Below, one piece after another: positions 17,105 to 26,913 of a DNA stretch of 64,000 nt. Position numbers and translations under genes: made by a program. The notes beneath the pieces were generated by a model. That model made no database searches, was not told the DNA's origin, and saw nothing but the letters and a program-made list of their open reading frames with translations. Location of the stretch: the NCBI GenBank assembly GCA_950054255.1, contig CATLOR010000001.1, forward strand, positions 903,589 through 967,588, written 5' to 3'. The stretch comes from an uncultured Rickettsiales bacterium (GTDB lineage: Bacteria > Pseudomonadota > Alphaproteobacteria > Micavibrionales > GCA-2720935). How positions within the stretch are numbered: the stretch's first letter is position 1; every line of letters begins with the position of its first letter.

Positions 17105-18208
17105 ATGCCTTATTTTGAGAATACATCCTTTGATAATCACGAACATGTCAGTTTTTTTTCTGACCCAGAAACAGGGTTGAAAGCGATTATCGCTATCCAT
17201 AACACAAATTTAGGCCCTGGTCTTGGCGGATGTCGTATGTGGTCTTATGCGAGTGATGATGAAGCGTTAACAGATGTTTTAAGACTTTCTCGAGGTATGA
17301 CATATAAAGCCGCCTTGGCAGGGTTAAAGTTAGGCGGTGGTAAGTCGGTTATTATCGGTGATGCGCGTACACAAAAAACACCTGAACTGTTCGAAGCAAT
17401 GGGACGCTTTGTTGAAAAGCTTGGCGGTGATTACATTATTGCCGAAGATGTTGGAACAAGTGTTGAGGATATGGTGTCTGTTAGTAAACATACAAGTGCT
17501 GTCGTTGGTTTGCCCACAAAAGAGGGTTCAGACCATGCAAGTGGTGATCCATCACCTGTAACAGCATGGGGGGTCTTTTTAGGTATTAAAGCGAGTGTTT
17601 CTCATCGTTTGAAAAAAGAAAGTTTAGAAGGCGTTCATGTTGCTGTTCAAGGATTAGGAAGTGTAGGTATGGCTTTATGTGGATATCTTCATAAAGCCGG
17701 AGCACATTTAACCGTTGCTGATATTTTTGAGGGGAATGTTGAAAAGGCGCAACAGTTATTTGGTGCAGATGTTGTTTCTCCACAAGAAATTTACGGCGTG
17801 GAGGCTGATGTTTTTGCTCCTTGTGCACTTGGTGGTGTTATCAATGATGAAACGCTTGATCGTTTTAAAGTTTCTGTGATTGCAGGGGCTGCGAACAATC
17901 AATTACTTGAAGACAAGCATGGTATGATGCTTCACCAGAGAGGTATTTTGCAAGCACCTGATTTTGTGATTAATGCAGGTGGTCTTATTAATGTTTATTA
18001 TGAACGCATGAACCAAATAGACACATCGCGCACATATACGCGTGATGATGTGATGAAGCATCTCGATATTATTGATGTGAATTTACGAAAGATTTTTGAA
18101 ATCTCAGATCAGAAAAATATCTCAACATCAGACGCGGCAGAAGATTTGGCGGAAAGCATTTTTTTGCAACCAAGCTTAACACAAGAGGATGATCATGCAG
18201 CTGCGTAA
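17105..18208 (+). CDS. ldh: Leucine dehydrogenase (Glu/Leu/Phe/Val dehydrogenase family)
   Basis: 367 residues. NAD-dependent oxidative deamination of leucine or other branched-chain amino acids. LGPGLGGCRMW is near 36-46, and Lys68 and Lys80 (in LKLGGGKS) fall at the positions of the substrate-binding and catalytic lysines of characterised leucine dehydrogenases. The NAD-binding fold carries VAVQGLGSVG near 180-190. The ATG at 17105 is chosen because AAAGGA lies upstream and the family begins here; an upstream ATG at 17015 would add a poorly coded extension. Glutamate or valine as substrate cannot be excluded, but lysine spacing favours leucine. Stands alone. Confidence 0.88.
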   Translation: MPYFENTSFDNHEHVSFFSDPETGLKAIIAIHNTNLGPGLGGCRMWSYASDDEALTDVLRLSRGMTYKAALAGLKLGGGKSVIIGDARTQKTPELFEAMGRFVEKLGGDYIIAEDVGTSVEDMVSVSKHTSAVVGLPTKEGSDHASGDPSPVTAWGVFLGIKASVSHRLKKESLEGVHVAVQGLGSVGMALCGYLHKAGAHLTVADIFEGNVEKAQQLFGADVVSPQEIYGVEADVFAPCALGGVINDETLDRFKVSVIAGAANNQLLEDKHGMMLHQRGILQAPDFVINAGGLINVYYERMNQIDTSRTYTRDDVMKHLDIIDVNLRKIFEISDQKNISTSDAAEDLAESIFLQPSLTQEDDHAAA

Positions 18209-18241
18209 AGCGTAGTGTTGTGTTGAGCGTAAAAAAAACGG

Positions 18242-18823
18242 TTAGGATGTTACTGCTTCAATATCAAAGAAGCGATAGAGCATATATTTGTGAAATTCTA
18301 AAAAGACAACTTTGAAATGGCGTGCATTTTTTAATGTGTCTGCGAGTGTTCCGTAATGGATAGGTTCAGGAATAATTGTTATGGCAGGGGACATAGCTGT
18401 TTCAAACATACGTAATGCACGTGGCATGTGATAATCAGAGGTCACAAGCACAATATGATTAAAGCTTTTTTTCTTAAGCCATTCATGGACTTCACTCACA
18501 TTGCTTTGTGTATTATAGGCTTCGTATCCCATGACAAAGCAACACCGTCTTGAGCTCTCTAAATTATTTCTTGAGAATTTTTTATGGACACCACTGATAT
18601 ATATATAAGGAATTTTATGTGTCTCAAAAAAAGAAACGCCATGTGAAATGCGATTGTCATCACCTGTTAAAACGACAACGGCATCAACGTCATTTAGGAT
18701 ATGGTCGCTGTAGCTTTTTTGCGTTTGAGTAATAAAGCTTATGAATAAGATGAGCCACACAGTTCCAAACAAAGCCATTAGCTTTGTCATTTTTCTAATA
18801 CATGTAAAAAGCACAGTCTTCAT
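18242..18823 (-). CDS. DUF218 (YdcF/SanA/ElyC-like) membrane-anchored protein
   Basis: 193 residues: one N-terminal membrane helix (MALFGTVWLILFISFI) and a periplasmic DUF218 domain with VVVLTGDDNRISHGVSFFE, IPYIYISGV and LVTSDYHMPRALRMFE. Family members affect envelope integrity and peptidoglycan or lipid carriers in enterobacteria; the exact reaction is not established. The ATG at 18823 overlaps the ftsX stop as ATGA, so it is the third gene of an ftsE-ftsX operon. A GTG three codons upstream is the alternative start. That coupling places it with division or envelope functions. Confidence 0.85.
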   Translation of the reverse strand: MKTVLFTCIRKMTKLMALFGTVWLILFISFITQTQKSYSDHILNDVDAVVVLTGDDNRISHGVSFFETHKIPYIYISGVHKKFSRNNLESSRRCCFVMGYEAYNTQSNVSEVHEWLKKKSFNHIVLVTSDYHMPRALRMFETAMSPAITIIPEPIHYGTLADTLKNARHFKVVFLEFHKYMLYRFFDIEAVTS

Positions 18824-19746
18824 GGTAAACACCGTAAGAAGAAGCGACTAGTAATGCCTGCGGTAAGATATGAAATACCGCAAGCGATAAAAGGAATGGA
18901 AAATAGCATGATCCACTGATACCAAAAAAGCTCTAATGTTGGGACAAGGCTATCAATACCAGATGTCTGAGCTAGTGTAATAATAAAGATACTGCTAAGT
19001 GCCATAAAGATACCTACGCCACAGCCTTCTAGTGTCATCCATCCTGCATGTCTTGAAAATTGTTTGGCAATATAGCTATCACCAGCACCCATTAAATGTA
19101 AAAGCTCAATCTCATTAAAATGCATTGTAAGGCGTGATTTTGACGCACCAGCCACCGCTGTTAAGGTTGTTAAGGCAATAATAAAAGCGAGCAGAAAGCC
19201 AATATTACGCAATTTTGTTGTTAAGTGTACAATATCAGTTAACCATTGTTCATGTGTGTCTAAATAGATTGTGTCTGAGATGGCTGAAAGCGTTTTATTT
19301 AAAAGTCCTTGGTTAAAGCCAATTTGAGGATCTATGACAGTAAGAGCAATAAGTGTTGGAATGGGGAATTCTTTTTGTAAAGAACTGTCATCCTCAACAA
19401 AGCCGAGCCAAGGATCAAGCATATCGATGACATCGCTATGAGCGATTAGGTCGGCTTTTAAGTTTGGGTGTTGCGACTTTAATGCTTTTAACACCTCTTG
19501 AGCTAATCGCTCTTGTTTTTCTGTGTCTGGCTTTATATCACTGCCGAATTGTTTTAAAGGGGCTTGGATTTCAATAGTTAATTGTCCTCTTAAGCCTTGT
19601 TCCCAGTCTTTTGTGATATTGGATAGAAAAAAACTTCCAGCCAAGGTCATCGCACATAAAAAAGACATCAGGGCGAGTACCCATAAAATGAATCCAGAGC
19701 CAGCTTTTTTATGTAGAGGTAGGTCATAGCGTCTTTGTGTCTTCAT
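18820..19746 (-). CDS. ftsX: Cell division protein FtsX (permease-like)
   Basis: 308 residues. Membrane partner of FtsE in the divisome; it controls periplasmic peptidoglycan hydrolases. The topology is as expected: one N-terminal helix (FILWVLALMSFLCAMTLAG), a periplasmic domain of roughly 150 residues, then three helices in the C-terminal FtsX-like permease domain (around 185-305). The sequence NEIELLHLMGAGDSYIAKQF is characteristic of FtsX. Start overlaps the ftsE stop (ATGA) and its stop overlaps the DUF218 start (ATGA), so all three are translationally coupled. Confidence 0.93.
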   Translation of the reverse strand: MKTQRRYDLPLHKKAGSGFILWVLALMSFLCAMTLAGSFFLSNITKDWEQGLRGQLTIEIQAPLKQFGSDIKPDTEKQERLAQEVLKALKSQHPNLKADLIAHSDVIDMLDPWLGFVEDDSSLQKEFPIPTLIALTVIDPQIGFNQGLLNKTLSAISDTIYLDTHEQWLTDIVHLTTKLRNIGFLLAFIIALTTLTAVAGASKSRLTMHFNEIELLHLMGAGDSYIAKQFSRHAGWMTLEGCGVGIFMALSSIFIITLAQTSGIDSLVPTLELFWYQWIMLFSIPFIACGISYLTAGITSRFFLRCLP

Positions 19747-20438
19747 GATGCAACCTTTCCAAAATGCGGGAGTTGATCATGAGGCAGGACTTTCGCACTA
19801 CCATTTTTGAGATAGATGTGTTTATGGTCAAAATGCTTCATGAGTTCTTCATTGTGGCTGGCAATTACGATGGTTGTGCCAAGTTTATTTAATTCTTCAA
19901 ATAAATGCAGAAGTTTATAACCGATACCATCATCAAGGTTTCCTGTTGGTTCATCGGCGAGCAAAATACGTGGACGATTAATAACGGCGCGTGCAATGGC
20001 GATACGTTGTTGTTGCCCTCCAGAAAGCGTTGATGGTTTCGCATTCATGTAATCACCTAAGCCAACCCAGTGTAAAAGCTCACTTACATGCGCTTTTATA
20101 TCTTTTTCTTCTTTATTCATGATGCGTAATGGAAGCGCGACATTATCAAACGCGGATAGGTGAGAAAGGAGTCTGAAATCTTGGAAGACGACACCGATTT
20201 GAGTTCTGAGCTTTGCAAGCTGCTCTCTTTTTGTTGTATGAAGATCAACATCAAGCATACGAATACGTCCTCGTGTTGGGCGTAATCCAAGATACATGAG
20301 TTTTAAAAGAGATGTTTTACCAGCACCACTGGCTCCCGTTAGGAAGTGAAATGATCCTTTTTCAAGGTGGAAGGTTAAGTCCCTCAATATTTCGGGCCCT
20401 TGCCCATAACGTAGTCCAACGGAATCAAATGTAATCAT
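19743..20438 (-). CDS. ftsE: Cell division ATP-binding protein FtsE
   Basis: 231 residues. ABC ATPase of the FtsEX complex. Walker [10 protein letters not shown] is at 35-43, the signature [14 protein letters not shown] is near 135-148, Walker [13 protein letters not shown] follows, and the switch His is in IVIASHNEE. The start is put at ATG 20438 ([12 protein letters not shown]); a TTG three codons earlier is in frame. No ribosome-binding site stands out. It heads the ftsE-ftsX-DUF218 operon and is divergent from rpsB. Confidence 0.95.
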   Translation of the reverse strand: MITFDSVGLRYGQGPEILRDLTFHLEKGSFHFLTGASGAGKTSLLKLMYLGLRPTRGRIRMLDVDLHTTKREQLAKLRTQIGVVFQDFRLLSHLSAFDNVALPLRIMNKEEKDIKAHVSELLHWVGLGDYMNAKPSTLSGGQQQRIAIARAVINRPRILLADEPTGNLDDGIGYKLLHLFEELNKLGTTIVIASHNEELMKHFDHKHIYLKNGSAKVLPHDQLPHFGKVAS

Positions 20439-20705
20439 AATTGCCAATAATGCCGATTATTTGTTATTTGTAAAAGAAATTTAAACAATTCTACCTTTAT
20501 AATAGATAAATTCAAGAAAATAGCTTGCATTCGCACTATAAAATGCGTTACAACACGAGCGTTAATAAACAAGCAGACGTTTGGTGTGCTTTATAAGTAA
20601 GGTTTTACTTTATTTTATAAGGTGTATCCGTCCGGTGTTTTTCTAAACGGTTTTAGGAAGATATGTGTCTGCTGAGGTAAAACTGGAAAAAGGAGAACTA
20701 TACAA
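20439..20705 (+). promoter_or_regulatory. rpsB-tsf promoter and leader region
   Basis: A 267-base gap between ftsE and rpsB. A possible promoter is TTGCAT (20525-20530), 17 bases, TTACAA (20548-20553). Downstream are two small hairpins: AAGTAA/TTACTT around 20596-20611 and TTTCTAAA (20640-20647) / TTTAGGAA (20652-20659, one G-U pair). GGAG follows just before rpsB. A structured leader of this kind could bind ribosomal protein S2 for feedback, as known for rpsB-tsf operons in other bacteria, but the fit is inferred, not seen. Confidence 0.4.
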
Positions 20706-21527
20706 ATGGCTTTACCAAAATATACTATGCGTGATCTATTAGAGGCAGGTGTTCACTTCGGGCATGCGTCTCATCGTTGGAATCCAAAAATGAAAAAATA
20801 CATTTTTGGTGAAAGAAATAATGTTCACATCATTAACTTAGAACAAACAGCTGTTTTATTATACACAGCATTAACAACAATCCGTGACGTTGCTGCAAAT
20901 GGTGGTCGTGTTCTTTTTGTTGGAACAAAACGCCAAGCGGCTGCGCCAATCGCTGAAGCGGCTGAGAAATGTGGTCAATACTACGTTAATCACCGTTGGT
21001 TGGGTGGTATGTTGACAAACTGGCAAACAGTGTCACAGTCAATCCGTCGTTTGAAATCTTTAGAGAAATTATTCGAAAAAGAAGAAACTGGATTAACGAA
21101 AAAAGAACTTCTGCAAAAAGAGCGTGAGCGTACAAAGCTTGATTTATCTCTTGGTGGTATTAAAGATATGGCTGGTTTGCCAGACCTAATCGTTGTTGTC
21201 GATACAAACAAAGAGAAAACAGCAATTGCTGAAGCACGTAACTTAGGTATTCCTGTCGTTGCTATCTTGGATACAAACAGTAATCCAGATGGTGTTGATT
21301 TCCCAATTCCAGGTAATGATGATGCGCTTCGTGCGATTTCACTTTACATGGATTTGTTTGCGGGTTCTGTTTTAGATGGTATCGCGCAATCTGTGTCTAA
21401 ATCTGGTAAAGATGTTGGTGAATCAGAAACACTTCCTGAAGAAACTGTTGTAACAGAAACAAAGGAAGATGTTGCTGCTGAGGAAACATCTGAAGACGCA
21501 AAAGAGAAAAAAGAAGAAGCAGCTTAA
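20706..21527 (+). CDS. rpsB: 30S ribosomal protein S2
   Basis: 273 residues. Structural protein of the small subunit. The conserved start [23 protein letters not shown], split by the family's RNA-binding features, [16 protein letters not shown] and the loop [19 protein letters not shown] are all present. The C-terminus has an acidic and Lys-rich extension of about 45 residues. AAAGGAG precedes the ATG. It is first in the rpsB-tsf operon; tsf follows after 47 bases. Confidence 0.98.
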   Translation: MALPKYTMRDLLEAGVHFGHASHRWNPKMKKYIFGERNNVHIINLEQTAVLLYTALTTIRDVAANGGRVLFVGTKRQAAAPIAEAAEKCGQYYVNHRWLGGMLTNWQTVSQSIRRLKSLEKLFEKEETGLTKKELLQKERERTKLDLSLGGIKDMAGLPDLIVVVDTNKEKTAIAEARNLGIPVVAILDTNSNPDGVDFPIPGNDDALRAISLYMDLFAGSVLDGIAQSVSKSGKDVGESETLPEETVVTETKEDVAAEETSEDAKEKKEEAA

Positions 21528-21574
21528 TCCCCTTTAAGCTTATTGATAACCGAACTAAAATAAGGAGAAGAGAA

Positions 21575-22492
21575 ATGGCTGAAATTACAGCATCAATGGT
21601 AAAAGAGCTTCGTGATAAAACTAGCGCGGGCATGATGGATTGTAAGAAAGCATTAGCAGAAGCAAATGGCGACATGGAAGCTGCTGTGGATTGGTTGCGT
21701 ACAAAAGGTCTTGCATCAGCTGCGAAAAAAGCAGGTCGTGCGGCGGCTGAAGGTTTAGTTGCTGTTGCAACAACAGGCACAAAAGCTTCTGTTATCGAGC
21801 TTAATGCTGAAACAGACTTTGTTAGCCGTAACGAGCAATTCCAAAAAGCAACGGCTGATATTGCAACACTTACATTGACAACAGATGGTGATATCGAAAC
21901 TGTTAAAGCAACAGATTTAAATGGTAAATCAGTTGCAGATACTGTGACAGATTTAATCGCAAGCATCGGTGAAAACATGAACTTGCGTCGTGTCGCTAAA
22001 TTATCTGTAGAAAGTGGTGTTGTTGCAACATACATTCACTCAGCTTTGGCAACAGATATGGGTAAAATCGGTGTCCTTGTTGCTCTTGAGTCAACAGGTG
22101 ATGCAGAAGCGCTTGCAACTTTGGGTAAACAAATTGCTATGCATATCGCTGCGGCTCGTCCAGAAGCGTTAAGCGTTACAAGCTTAGACCAAGATAAAGT
22201 TGCCCGTGAGCGTGAAGTTCTTATCGAGCAAGCAAAAGAAAGTGGTAAGCCACAAGAAATTGCTGAGAAAATGGTTGAAGGTCGTATGCGTAAATATTAC
22301 GAAGAAGTTGTTCTTTTAGAGCAAGCATTCATTATGGATACAGATCGTAAAATTTCTCAAGTTATTGCAGATACTGCAAAAGACCTTGGAACTGAGATTG
22401 AAATGACAGGTTATGTGCGTTTCGAACTTGGTGAAGGCGTTGAGAAAAAAGAAGATGATTTCGCTGCTGAAGTTGCTGCAATGGCATCATAA
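21575..22492 (+). CDS. tsf: Elongation factor Ts
   Basis: 305 residues. Guanine-nucleotide exchange factor for EF-Tu. The N-terminal UBA-like domain shows [21 protein letters not shown] (in two pieces around residues 9-29), the EF-Tu-contact motif [12 protein letters not shown] is near 77-88, and the C-terminal segment has [19 protein letters not shown] stands before the ATG. It ends the rpsB-tsf transcript, with a strong terminator 30 bases after the stop. Confidence 0.98.
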   Translation: MAEITASMVKELRDKTSAGMMDCKKALAEANGDMEAAVDWLRTKGLASAAKKAGRAAAEGLVAVATTGTKASVIELNAETDFVSRNEQFQKATADIATLTLTTDGDIETVKATDLNGKSVADTVTDLIASIGENMNLRRVAKLSVESGVVATYIHSALATDMGKIGVLVALESTGDAEALATLGKQIAMHIAAARPEALSVTSLDQDKVAREREVLIEQAKESGKPQEIAEKMVEGRMRKYYEEVVLLEQAFIMDTDRKISQVIADTAKDLGTEIEMTGYVRFELGEGVEKKEDDFAAEVAAMAS

Positions 22493-22521
22493 AGAAGTGA
22501 TAAAATTCTTGTAATTTTAAG

Positions 22522-22556
22522 TGAGCCTCGTTACTTTGTGTCGAGGCTCATTTTTT
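22522..22556 (+). terminator. Terminator of rpsB-tsf
   Basis: TGAGCCTCG (22522-22530) pairs perfectly with CGAGGCTCA (22542-22550) over an 11-base loop and is followed by six T residues. It separates rpsB-tsf from pyrH. Confidence 0.92.
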
Positions 22557-22610
22557 ATGAGTCATGATGTAGGTCGAACACATAAAAATAAAAAGAAAGC
22601 ATAAATACTT

Positions 22611-23360
22611 ATGAGTGAAGACATCCGTTATAAAAGAGTTTTGTTAAAACTGTCTGGTGAAGCATTAATGGGAGACCGTGAATACGGGATTGATCCTGAA
22701 ACGGTTAAACGTGTTGCTCTTGATATTAAAGAAGGCGTTGATCTGGGCGCTGAAGTCTGTGTTGTTGTTGGCGCTGGAAACATCTTCCGCGGCGTTGCTG
22801 GAGCGGCAAATGGTATGGAGCGGGTAACAGCGGACTTTATGGGGATGATGGCAACCGTGATGAATGCGCTTGCTATTCAATCTGCATTAGAAGATTTAGA
22901 AATTCAAACACGTGTTCAATCAGCTATTCCAATTGCGAGTGTGTGTGAGCCTTTTATTCGCCGTAAAGCAATCCGTCATTTAGAAAAAGGACGTGTCGTT
23001 ATTTTTGCTGCGGGTATCGGTAGCCCGTTTTTTACAACAGATACAACAGCAGCACTCCGTGCGTCAGAAATGGAATGTGATGCGATTATTAAGGCTACAA
23101 AAGTAGATGGTATTTATGACAAGGATCCAATGAAATATGATGATGCGGTACGTTATGATCATTTGAATTTCTTGGATGTTTTAGCCAAAGATATTAAGGT
23201 AATGGATGCATCTGCAATTACGCTTGCACGTGATAATAATATCCCGATCGTTGTTTTTTCAATGTTAGAAGCAGGTGGTTTTTCTAGATTGCTGAATGGA
23301 AAAGCTGTATGTACAGTGGTAGATAGTCAACAAGATAAGAAAGAGGTAGCACATGTCTGA
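22611..23360 (+). CDS. pyrH: Uridylate kinase (UMP kinase)
   Basis: 249 residues. Phosphorylates UMP to UDP in pyrimidine nucleotide synthesis; an amino-acid-kinase-fold protein. KLSGEALMG at 13-21, [11 protein letters not shown] near 50-60, the [16 protein letters not shown] stretch, and [12 protein letters not shown] are as in bacterial PyrH. It starts after the tsf terminator, so it needs its own promoter in 22557-22610. The last eight bases overlap the start of frr, which implies coupling. Confidence 0.98.
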   Translation: MSEDIRYKRVLLKLSGEALMGDREYGIDPETVKRVALDIKEGVDLGAEVCVVVGAGNIFRGVAGAANGMERVTADFMGMMATVMNALAIQSALEDLEIQTRVQSAIPIASVCEPFIRRKAIRHLEKGRVVIFAAGIGSPFFTTDTTAALRASEMECDAIIKATKVDGIYDKDPMKYDDAVRYDHLNFLDVLAKDIKVMDASAITLARDNNIPIVVFSMLEAGGFSRLLNGKAVCTVVDSQQDKKEVAHV

Positions 23361-23898
23361 TTTAGATAAAGCAGGGTTAGAGCGTCGTATGGTTGGCGCA
23401 GTGGATCAATTAAAGAAAGAATTTAGTGGACTACGCGCGGGGCGTGCTTCAACCAATTTACTTGAAAGTGTTGTTGTTGAGGTTTATGGCAGTAAAATGC
23501 CAATTAACCAAGTTGCCAGCGTGAACGTTCCAGAACCCCGTATGTTAACGGTTCAAGTATGGGATCAATCTCAAGTTGCGGCTGTTGAAAAGGCTATTCG
23601 TGATGCGGGTCTAGGGTTAAACCCGATGCGCGATGGCTCTCTTGTACGTGTTCCTGTTCCTGAATTAAACGAAGAGCGTCGTCTGGAGCTTGTTAAAGTT
23701 GCTGGTAAATACGCAGAACAAGCGCGTATTTCTATTCGTAATATTCGTCGTGATGGCATGGATCAAGTCAAGGCAAGCGATGCGTCAGAAGATGAAGCAA
23801 AGCGCTTATCAGATGATGTACAAAAAATTACAGATAAATTCATCTCTCAAATTGATGATCTGTTTAAACATAAAGAAGGTGAAATCACACAAGTGTGA
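23353..23898 (+). CDS. frr: Ribosome recycling factor
   Basis: 181 residues, slightly shorter than the usual 185. Splits post-termination ribosomes together with EF-G. The tRNA-like helical domain begins after [15 protein letters not shown], the beta domain has [15 protein letters not shown], and [13 protein letters not shown] with the C-terminal [11 protein letters not shown] complete the family pattern. Its ATG lies within the last codons of pyrH. Confidence 0.98.
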   Translation: MSDLDKAGLERRMVGAVDQLKKEFSGLRAGRASTNLLESVVVEVYGSKMPINQVASVNVPEPRMLTVQVWDQSQVAAVEKAIRDAGLGLNPMRDGSLVRVPVPELNEERRLELVKVAGKYAEQARISIRNIRRDGMDQVKASDASEDEAKRLSDDVQKITDKFISQIDDLFKHKEGEITQV

Positions 23899-23951
23899 TA
23901 ATTGACCGTATAGCTTATTGTAGCGAAGTAGTATAGAGAAGGGTTTGGAGT

Positions 23952-24689
23952 TTGACACAAATATCTCAAGATAGTGTGCCTCATCATATAGGTATCATTA
24001 TGGATGGGAATGGGCGTTGGGCTCAAGCTCGTGGCTTGCCTCGGACGGCGGGTCATCGTCAGGGGGCTGAAACAGTTAAAAATGTTGTTAAATGGGCTAA
24101 AGAAGCTGGTGTTAAGCAGTTGACCCTTTTTGCTTTCTCACTTGAAAATTGGAACAGACCAGAAGCCGAAGTATCTGAACTTATGGGGCTTTTAAGACGT
24201 TATCTTAAAAATGAAGCATCTAAGTTTAAAAAAGAGAATGCGTGTTTACGTGTCATTGGTGATAGAACACGATTAGATGATGACATTTGTGAGATGATCG
24301 AAGCCTTAGAAGAAGATACAAAAGATAATCAAGCTTTGACAATTGCAATTGCTATTAGTTATGGCGGTAGAGATGAAATATTTAAAGCAAGTCAAGGCTT
24401 TGCAAGAACTTGCATTGATAAAGGTTTAGACCCTGATGAACAACCTATTGAGTTGTTTGAACAATATTTAATGACTCATGGTTTGAATGACCCAGATTTG
24501 ATTATTCGTACAAGTGGTGAAAAACGTATTAGCAATTTCTTGTTATGGCAGTCAGCCTATGCGGAATATTATTTTTCATCCAAATATTGGCCTGAGTTTG
24601 ATGAAGAAGACTTTAATCAAGCTTTAGCAGAATACAAAATAAGAGACCGCCGTTTTGGGCGTGTTGATACAATTGTTGCCGTGTCGTGA
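23952..24689 (+). CDS. uppS: Undecaprenyl diphosphate synthase (isoprenyl transferase)
   Basis: 245 residues. Extends farnesyl diphosphate to the undecaprenyl carrier for cell-wall and LPS sugars. The catalytic Asp is D18 in IIMDGNGRWA, and LFAFSLENWNRP and the C-terminal LIIRTSGEKRISNFLLWQ motif are present. The only usable start is a TTG at 23952: reading upstream in frame there is no ATG or GTG before a stop, and AGAAGGG lies eight bases before the TTG. cdsA follows directly. Confidence 0.96.
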   Translation: MTQISQDSVPHHIGIIMDGNGRWAQARGLPRTAGHRQGAETVKNVVKWAKEAGVKQLTLFAFSLENWNRPEAEVSELMGLLRRYLKNEASKFKKENACLRVIGDRTRLDDDICEMIEALEEDTKDNQALTIAIAISYGGRDEIFKASQGFARTCIDKGLDPDEQPIELFEQYLMTHGLNDPDLIIRTSGEKRISNFLLWQSAYAEYYFSSKYWPEFDEEDFNQALAEYKIRDRRFGRVDTIVAVS

Positions 24690-24706
24690 AGGAAGTTAAA
24701 AAAATA

Positions 24707-25603
24707 ATGAACTTAAAAAAATTCTTTTCAAAATTTGCAATAGCCAATGATACAGCGACGCGTCTTGTATCAGGTATTGTGATGGGAGTTGGAGCTTTAT
24801 TAATGACGCTCTCATCTTTCACATTTGGTATTTTATGTATTACGCTAGCTGCAATTGCCTTGTATGAATGGTATGGCATGGTTGATAAGAAAAATGCCAA
24901 AAACCGTGTGCGATATACTATTTTTTCTATGATTGTTATTTTGTTTCCTATGATTGTTAGTTCTCATATGTCTGTTATCGTTGGGCTGATGGGGCTTTTG
25001 TTAATGGGAACAACGTTCTTTTTGTTTCTTCTTTTGAACAATACGAGGCGCCATGCTTTTGTCGTGTCGCTTGGGATCCCTTATATTGGAATACCAATGA
25101 ACGCCCTTGCTTGGATTAGAAGTGATTATGATATTGGTCTAATTTTAGTTCTTTATATCTTTGCTGTAACTTGGTTGAGTGATACATGTGCTTATTTTGT
25201 AGGAAGGCGCCTTCAAGGCCCTAAGCTTGCACCAAAAATTAGCCCAAATAAGACATGGTCAGGTTTCTGGGGGGCGTGCTGTGGGAGTATGCTAGCGGGG
25301 GCATTGTTTAGCATTATTGGCTTTTTAGTGCGTCATGATGAATTATTGATCCAAGTAAATTTCTTTGATTATAAATTTTATGCAATTGCGTTATTTTCAT
25401 TTTGTTTGGGGGCGGTCGCTCAAGTAGGCGATTTATTAGAATCTTTTGTAAAAAGGCATTATAAAGTGAAGGATAGTGGAGCTATTATCCCTGGGCATGG
25501 AGGCGTTTTAGACCGTGTGGATGGATTACTTTTTGTTGCAGCTTGTGTCGGTTTTGTTCATTACTGCATTTTAAATTACGCTCAAGCAACAGTAACGCTT
25601 TAA
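24707..25603 (+). CDS. cdsA: Phosphatidate cytidylyltransferase
   Basis: 298 residues from ATG 24707; an in-frame GTG at 24686 overlaps the uppS stop (GTGA) and is the alternative. AAGGAAG, 11 bases before the ATG, favours the inner start. Integral membrane enzyme making CDP-diacylglycerol for phospholipids, with about seven hydrophobic segments. The family signature is clear near the C-terminus: SFVKR, KDSG, GHGG and LDRVD in the right order. The downstream dxr gene expected in this cluster is absent; rseP follows after 128 bases. Confidence 0.95.
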   Translation: MNLKKFFSKFAIANDTATRLVSGIVMGVGALLMTLSSFTFGILCITLAAIALYEWYGMVDKKNAKNRVRYTIFSMIVILFPMIVSSHMSVIVGLMGLLLMGTTFFLFLLLNNTRRHAFVVSLGIPYIGIPMNALAWIRSDYDIGLILVLYIFAVTWLSDTCAYFVGRRLQGPKLAPKISPNKTWSGFWGACCGSMLAGALFSIIGFLVRHDELLIQVNFFDYKFYAIALFSFCLGAVAQVGDLLESFVKRHYKVKDSGAIIPGHGGVLDRVDGLLFVAACVGFVHYCILNYAQATVTL

Positions 25604-25731
25604 GAACATATATTAGAGATATAATGAGGTCGTTTTAGCAGGATTATTTCAGCTAAATTGATTGACCTGCTCGATAAATTGCGTATAACTAATATGATCT
25701 ATTTAATTGAATAAGAAAGAGTGAAGCCGAA

Positions 25732-26895
25732 ATGGATTTTCTACAAAACTTCGTCCAAGCACCTATTGATTTTACGGTTGATTTTTTAGTCCCGTTTTTT
25801 GTTGTTCTAAGTGTCTTGGTTTTTGTTCATGAATGGGGGCACTTTATTGTCGCACGTATGTGTGGTGTCCGCGTAGAAGTTTTTTCTATTGGTTTTGGTA
25901 AAGAAGTGTTCGGCTTTACAGATAAAAAACAAACACGTTGGAAATTCTCACTTTTACCGCTTGGTGGTTACGTAAAAATGTATGGTGATCAAGATCCTTC
26001 AAGCATGAGTGTTGATGAAGAGCAACGTGAAGCAATGAGTGATGCAGATAAAAAAGTTGCTTTCTTTAATAAATCAGTTGCTCAACGCTCAGCGATCGTA
26101 TTTGCAGGGCCAGCAATTAACTTTATCTTCGCGATTATTCTACTTGCAGGTTTGTATGCCATTGTTGGACAGCCTCACATTCCTAATTTAGTTGGTGGTA
26201 TTGTTGAAGATGGTGCCGCTGCTAAGGCAGGGATTGAACCAGGTGATCGTATTGTAGAGATTAATGGCAAGACAATTTCAAGCTTCAAAGATATTCAACA
26301 ATCAGTTGCTTTAAACTTGGACCAACCTATGGATGTTCTTGTTGAACGTAATGAAGAAGTGCAATCTTTTGTTGTTACCCCTAAAAAGGTGATAGGCGAA
26401 GACCGTTTCGGATTTAAACATTCAAAAGGCATGATCGGTGTTGCCGCTGTTGATGGGATGGAAATACAAGAGTTTTCTGTGACAGAGGCAATTAAGGCTG
26501 CATTCATTGAAACAGGGGTTATCACATGGGGTACACTAGAAGCTATTGGTCAAATAATAGTTGGTGTCCGTGGGACAGAGGAATTAGGCGGCGTTATTCG
26601 TATTGGTGCGATGGCAGGTGAATTTGCTCAGCTGGGGATTGTTTCCCTCATTACATTTGCGGCGCTTCTCTCTATTAATTTAGGGCTTTTAAATTTATTC
26701 CCGATTCCGATGCTAGATGGCGGACATCTTGTCTTTTATGGTGTGGAAGCAATTAAAGGCTCTCCTGTGAGTGAGCAAACACAAGAATATAGCTTTAGGT
26801 TTGGATTTACATGTTTGATTGCTTTAATGGTCTTTGCCACGTGGAATGACCTTGTGCAGATGCGCGTATTCGAGTATCTTGGGTCATTAATATAA
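25732..26895 (+). CDS. rseP: Site-2 metalloprotease RseP
   Basis: 387 residues. Intramembrane zinc protease that cleaves anti-sigma factors and signal peptide remnants. Helix 1 carries the zinc site H33-E34-W35-G36-H37; a single PDZ domain covers about 140-220 (GAAAKAGIEPGDRIVEINGK); the third zinc ligand lies in LLNLFPIPMLDGGHL near 320-335. One PDZ domain, rather than two as in E. coli, is common in alphaproteobacteria. GAGTGAAG precedes the ATG. bamA follows after 18 bases. Confidence 0.96.
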   Translation: MDFLQNFVQAPIDFTVDFLVPFFVVLSVLVFVHEWGHFIVARMCGVRVEVFSIGFGKEVFGFTDKKQTRWKFSLLPLGGYVKMYGDQDPSSMSVDEEQREAMSDADKKVAFFNKSVAQRSAIVFAGPAINFIFAIILLAGLYAIVGQPHIPNLVGGIVEDGAAAKAGIEPGDRIVEINGKTISSFKDIQQSVALNLDQPMDVLVERNEEVQSFVVTPKKVIGEDRFGFKHSKGMIGVAAVDGMEIQEFSVTEAIKAAFIETGVITWGTLEAIGQIIVGVRGTEELGGVIRIGAMAGEFAQLGIVSLITFAALLSINLGLLNLFPIPMLDGGHLVFYGVEAIKGSPVSEQTQEYSFRFGFTCLIALMVFATWNDLVQMRVFEYLGSLI

Positions 26896-26913
26896 AAAAG
26901 GGTTCAGGCTGAT

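Noticed and set aside
21397..22035. 212-codon frame on the minus strand across rpsB/tsf
   Set aside because: Antisense shadow of two certain genes; low-complexity Ser/Ala/Leu translation.
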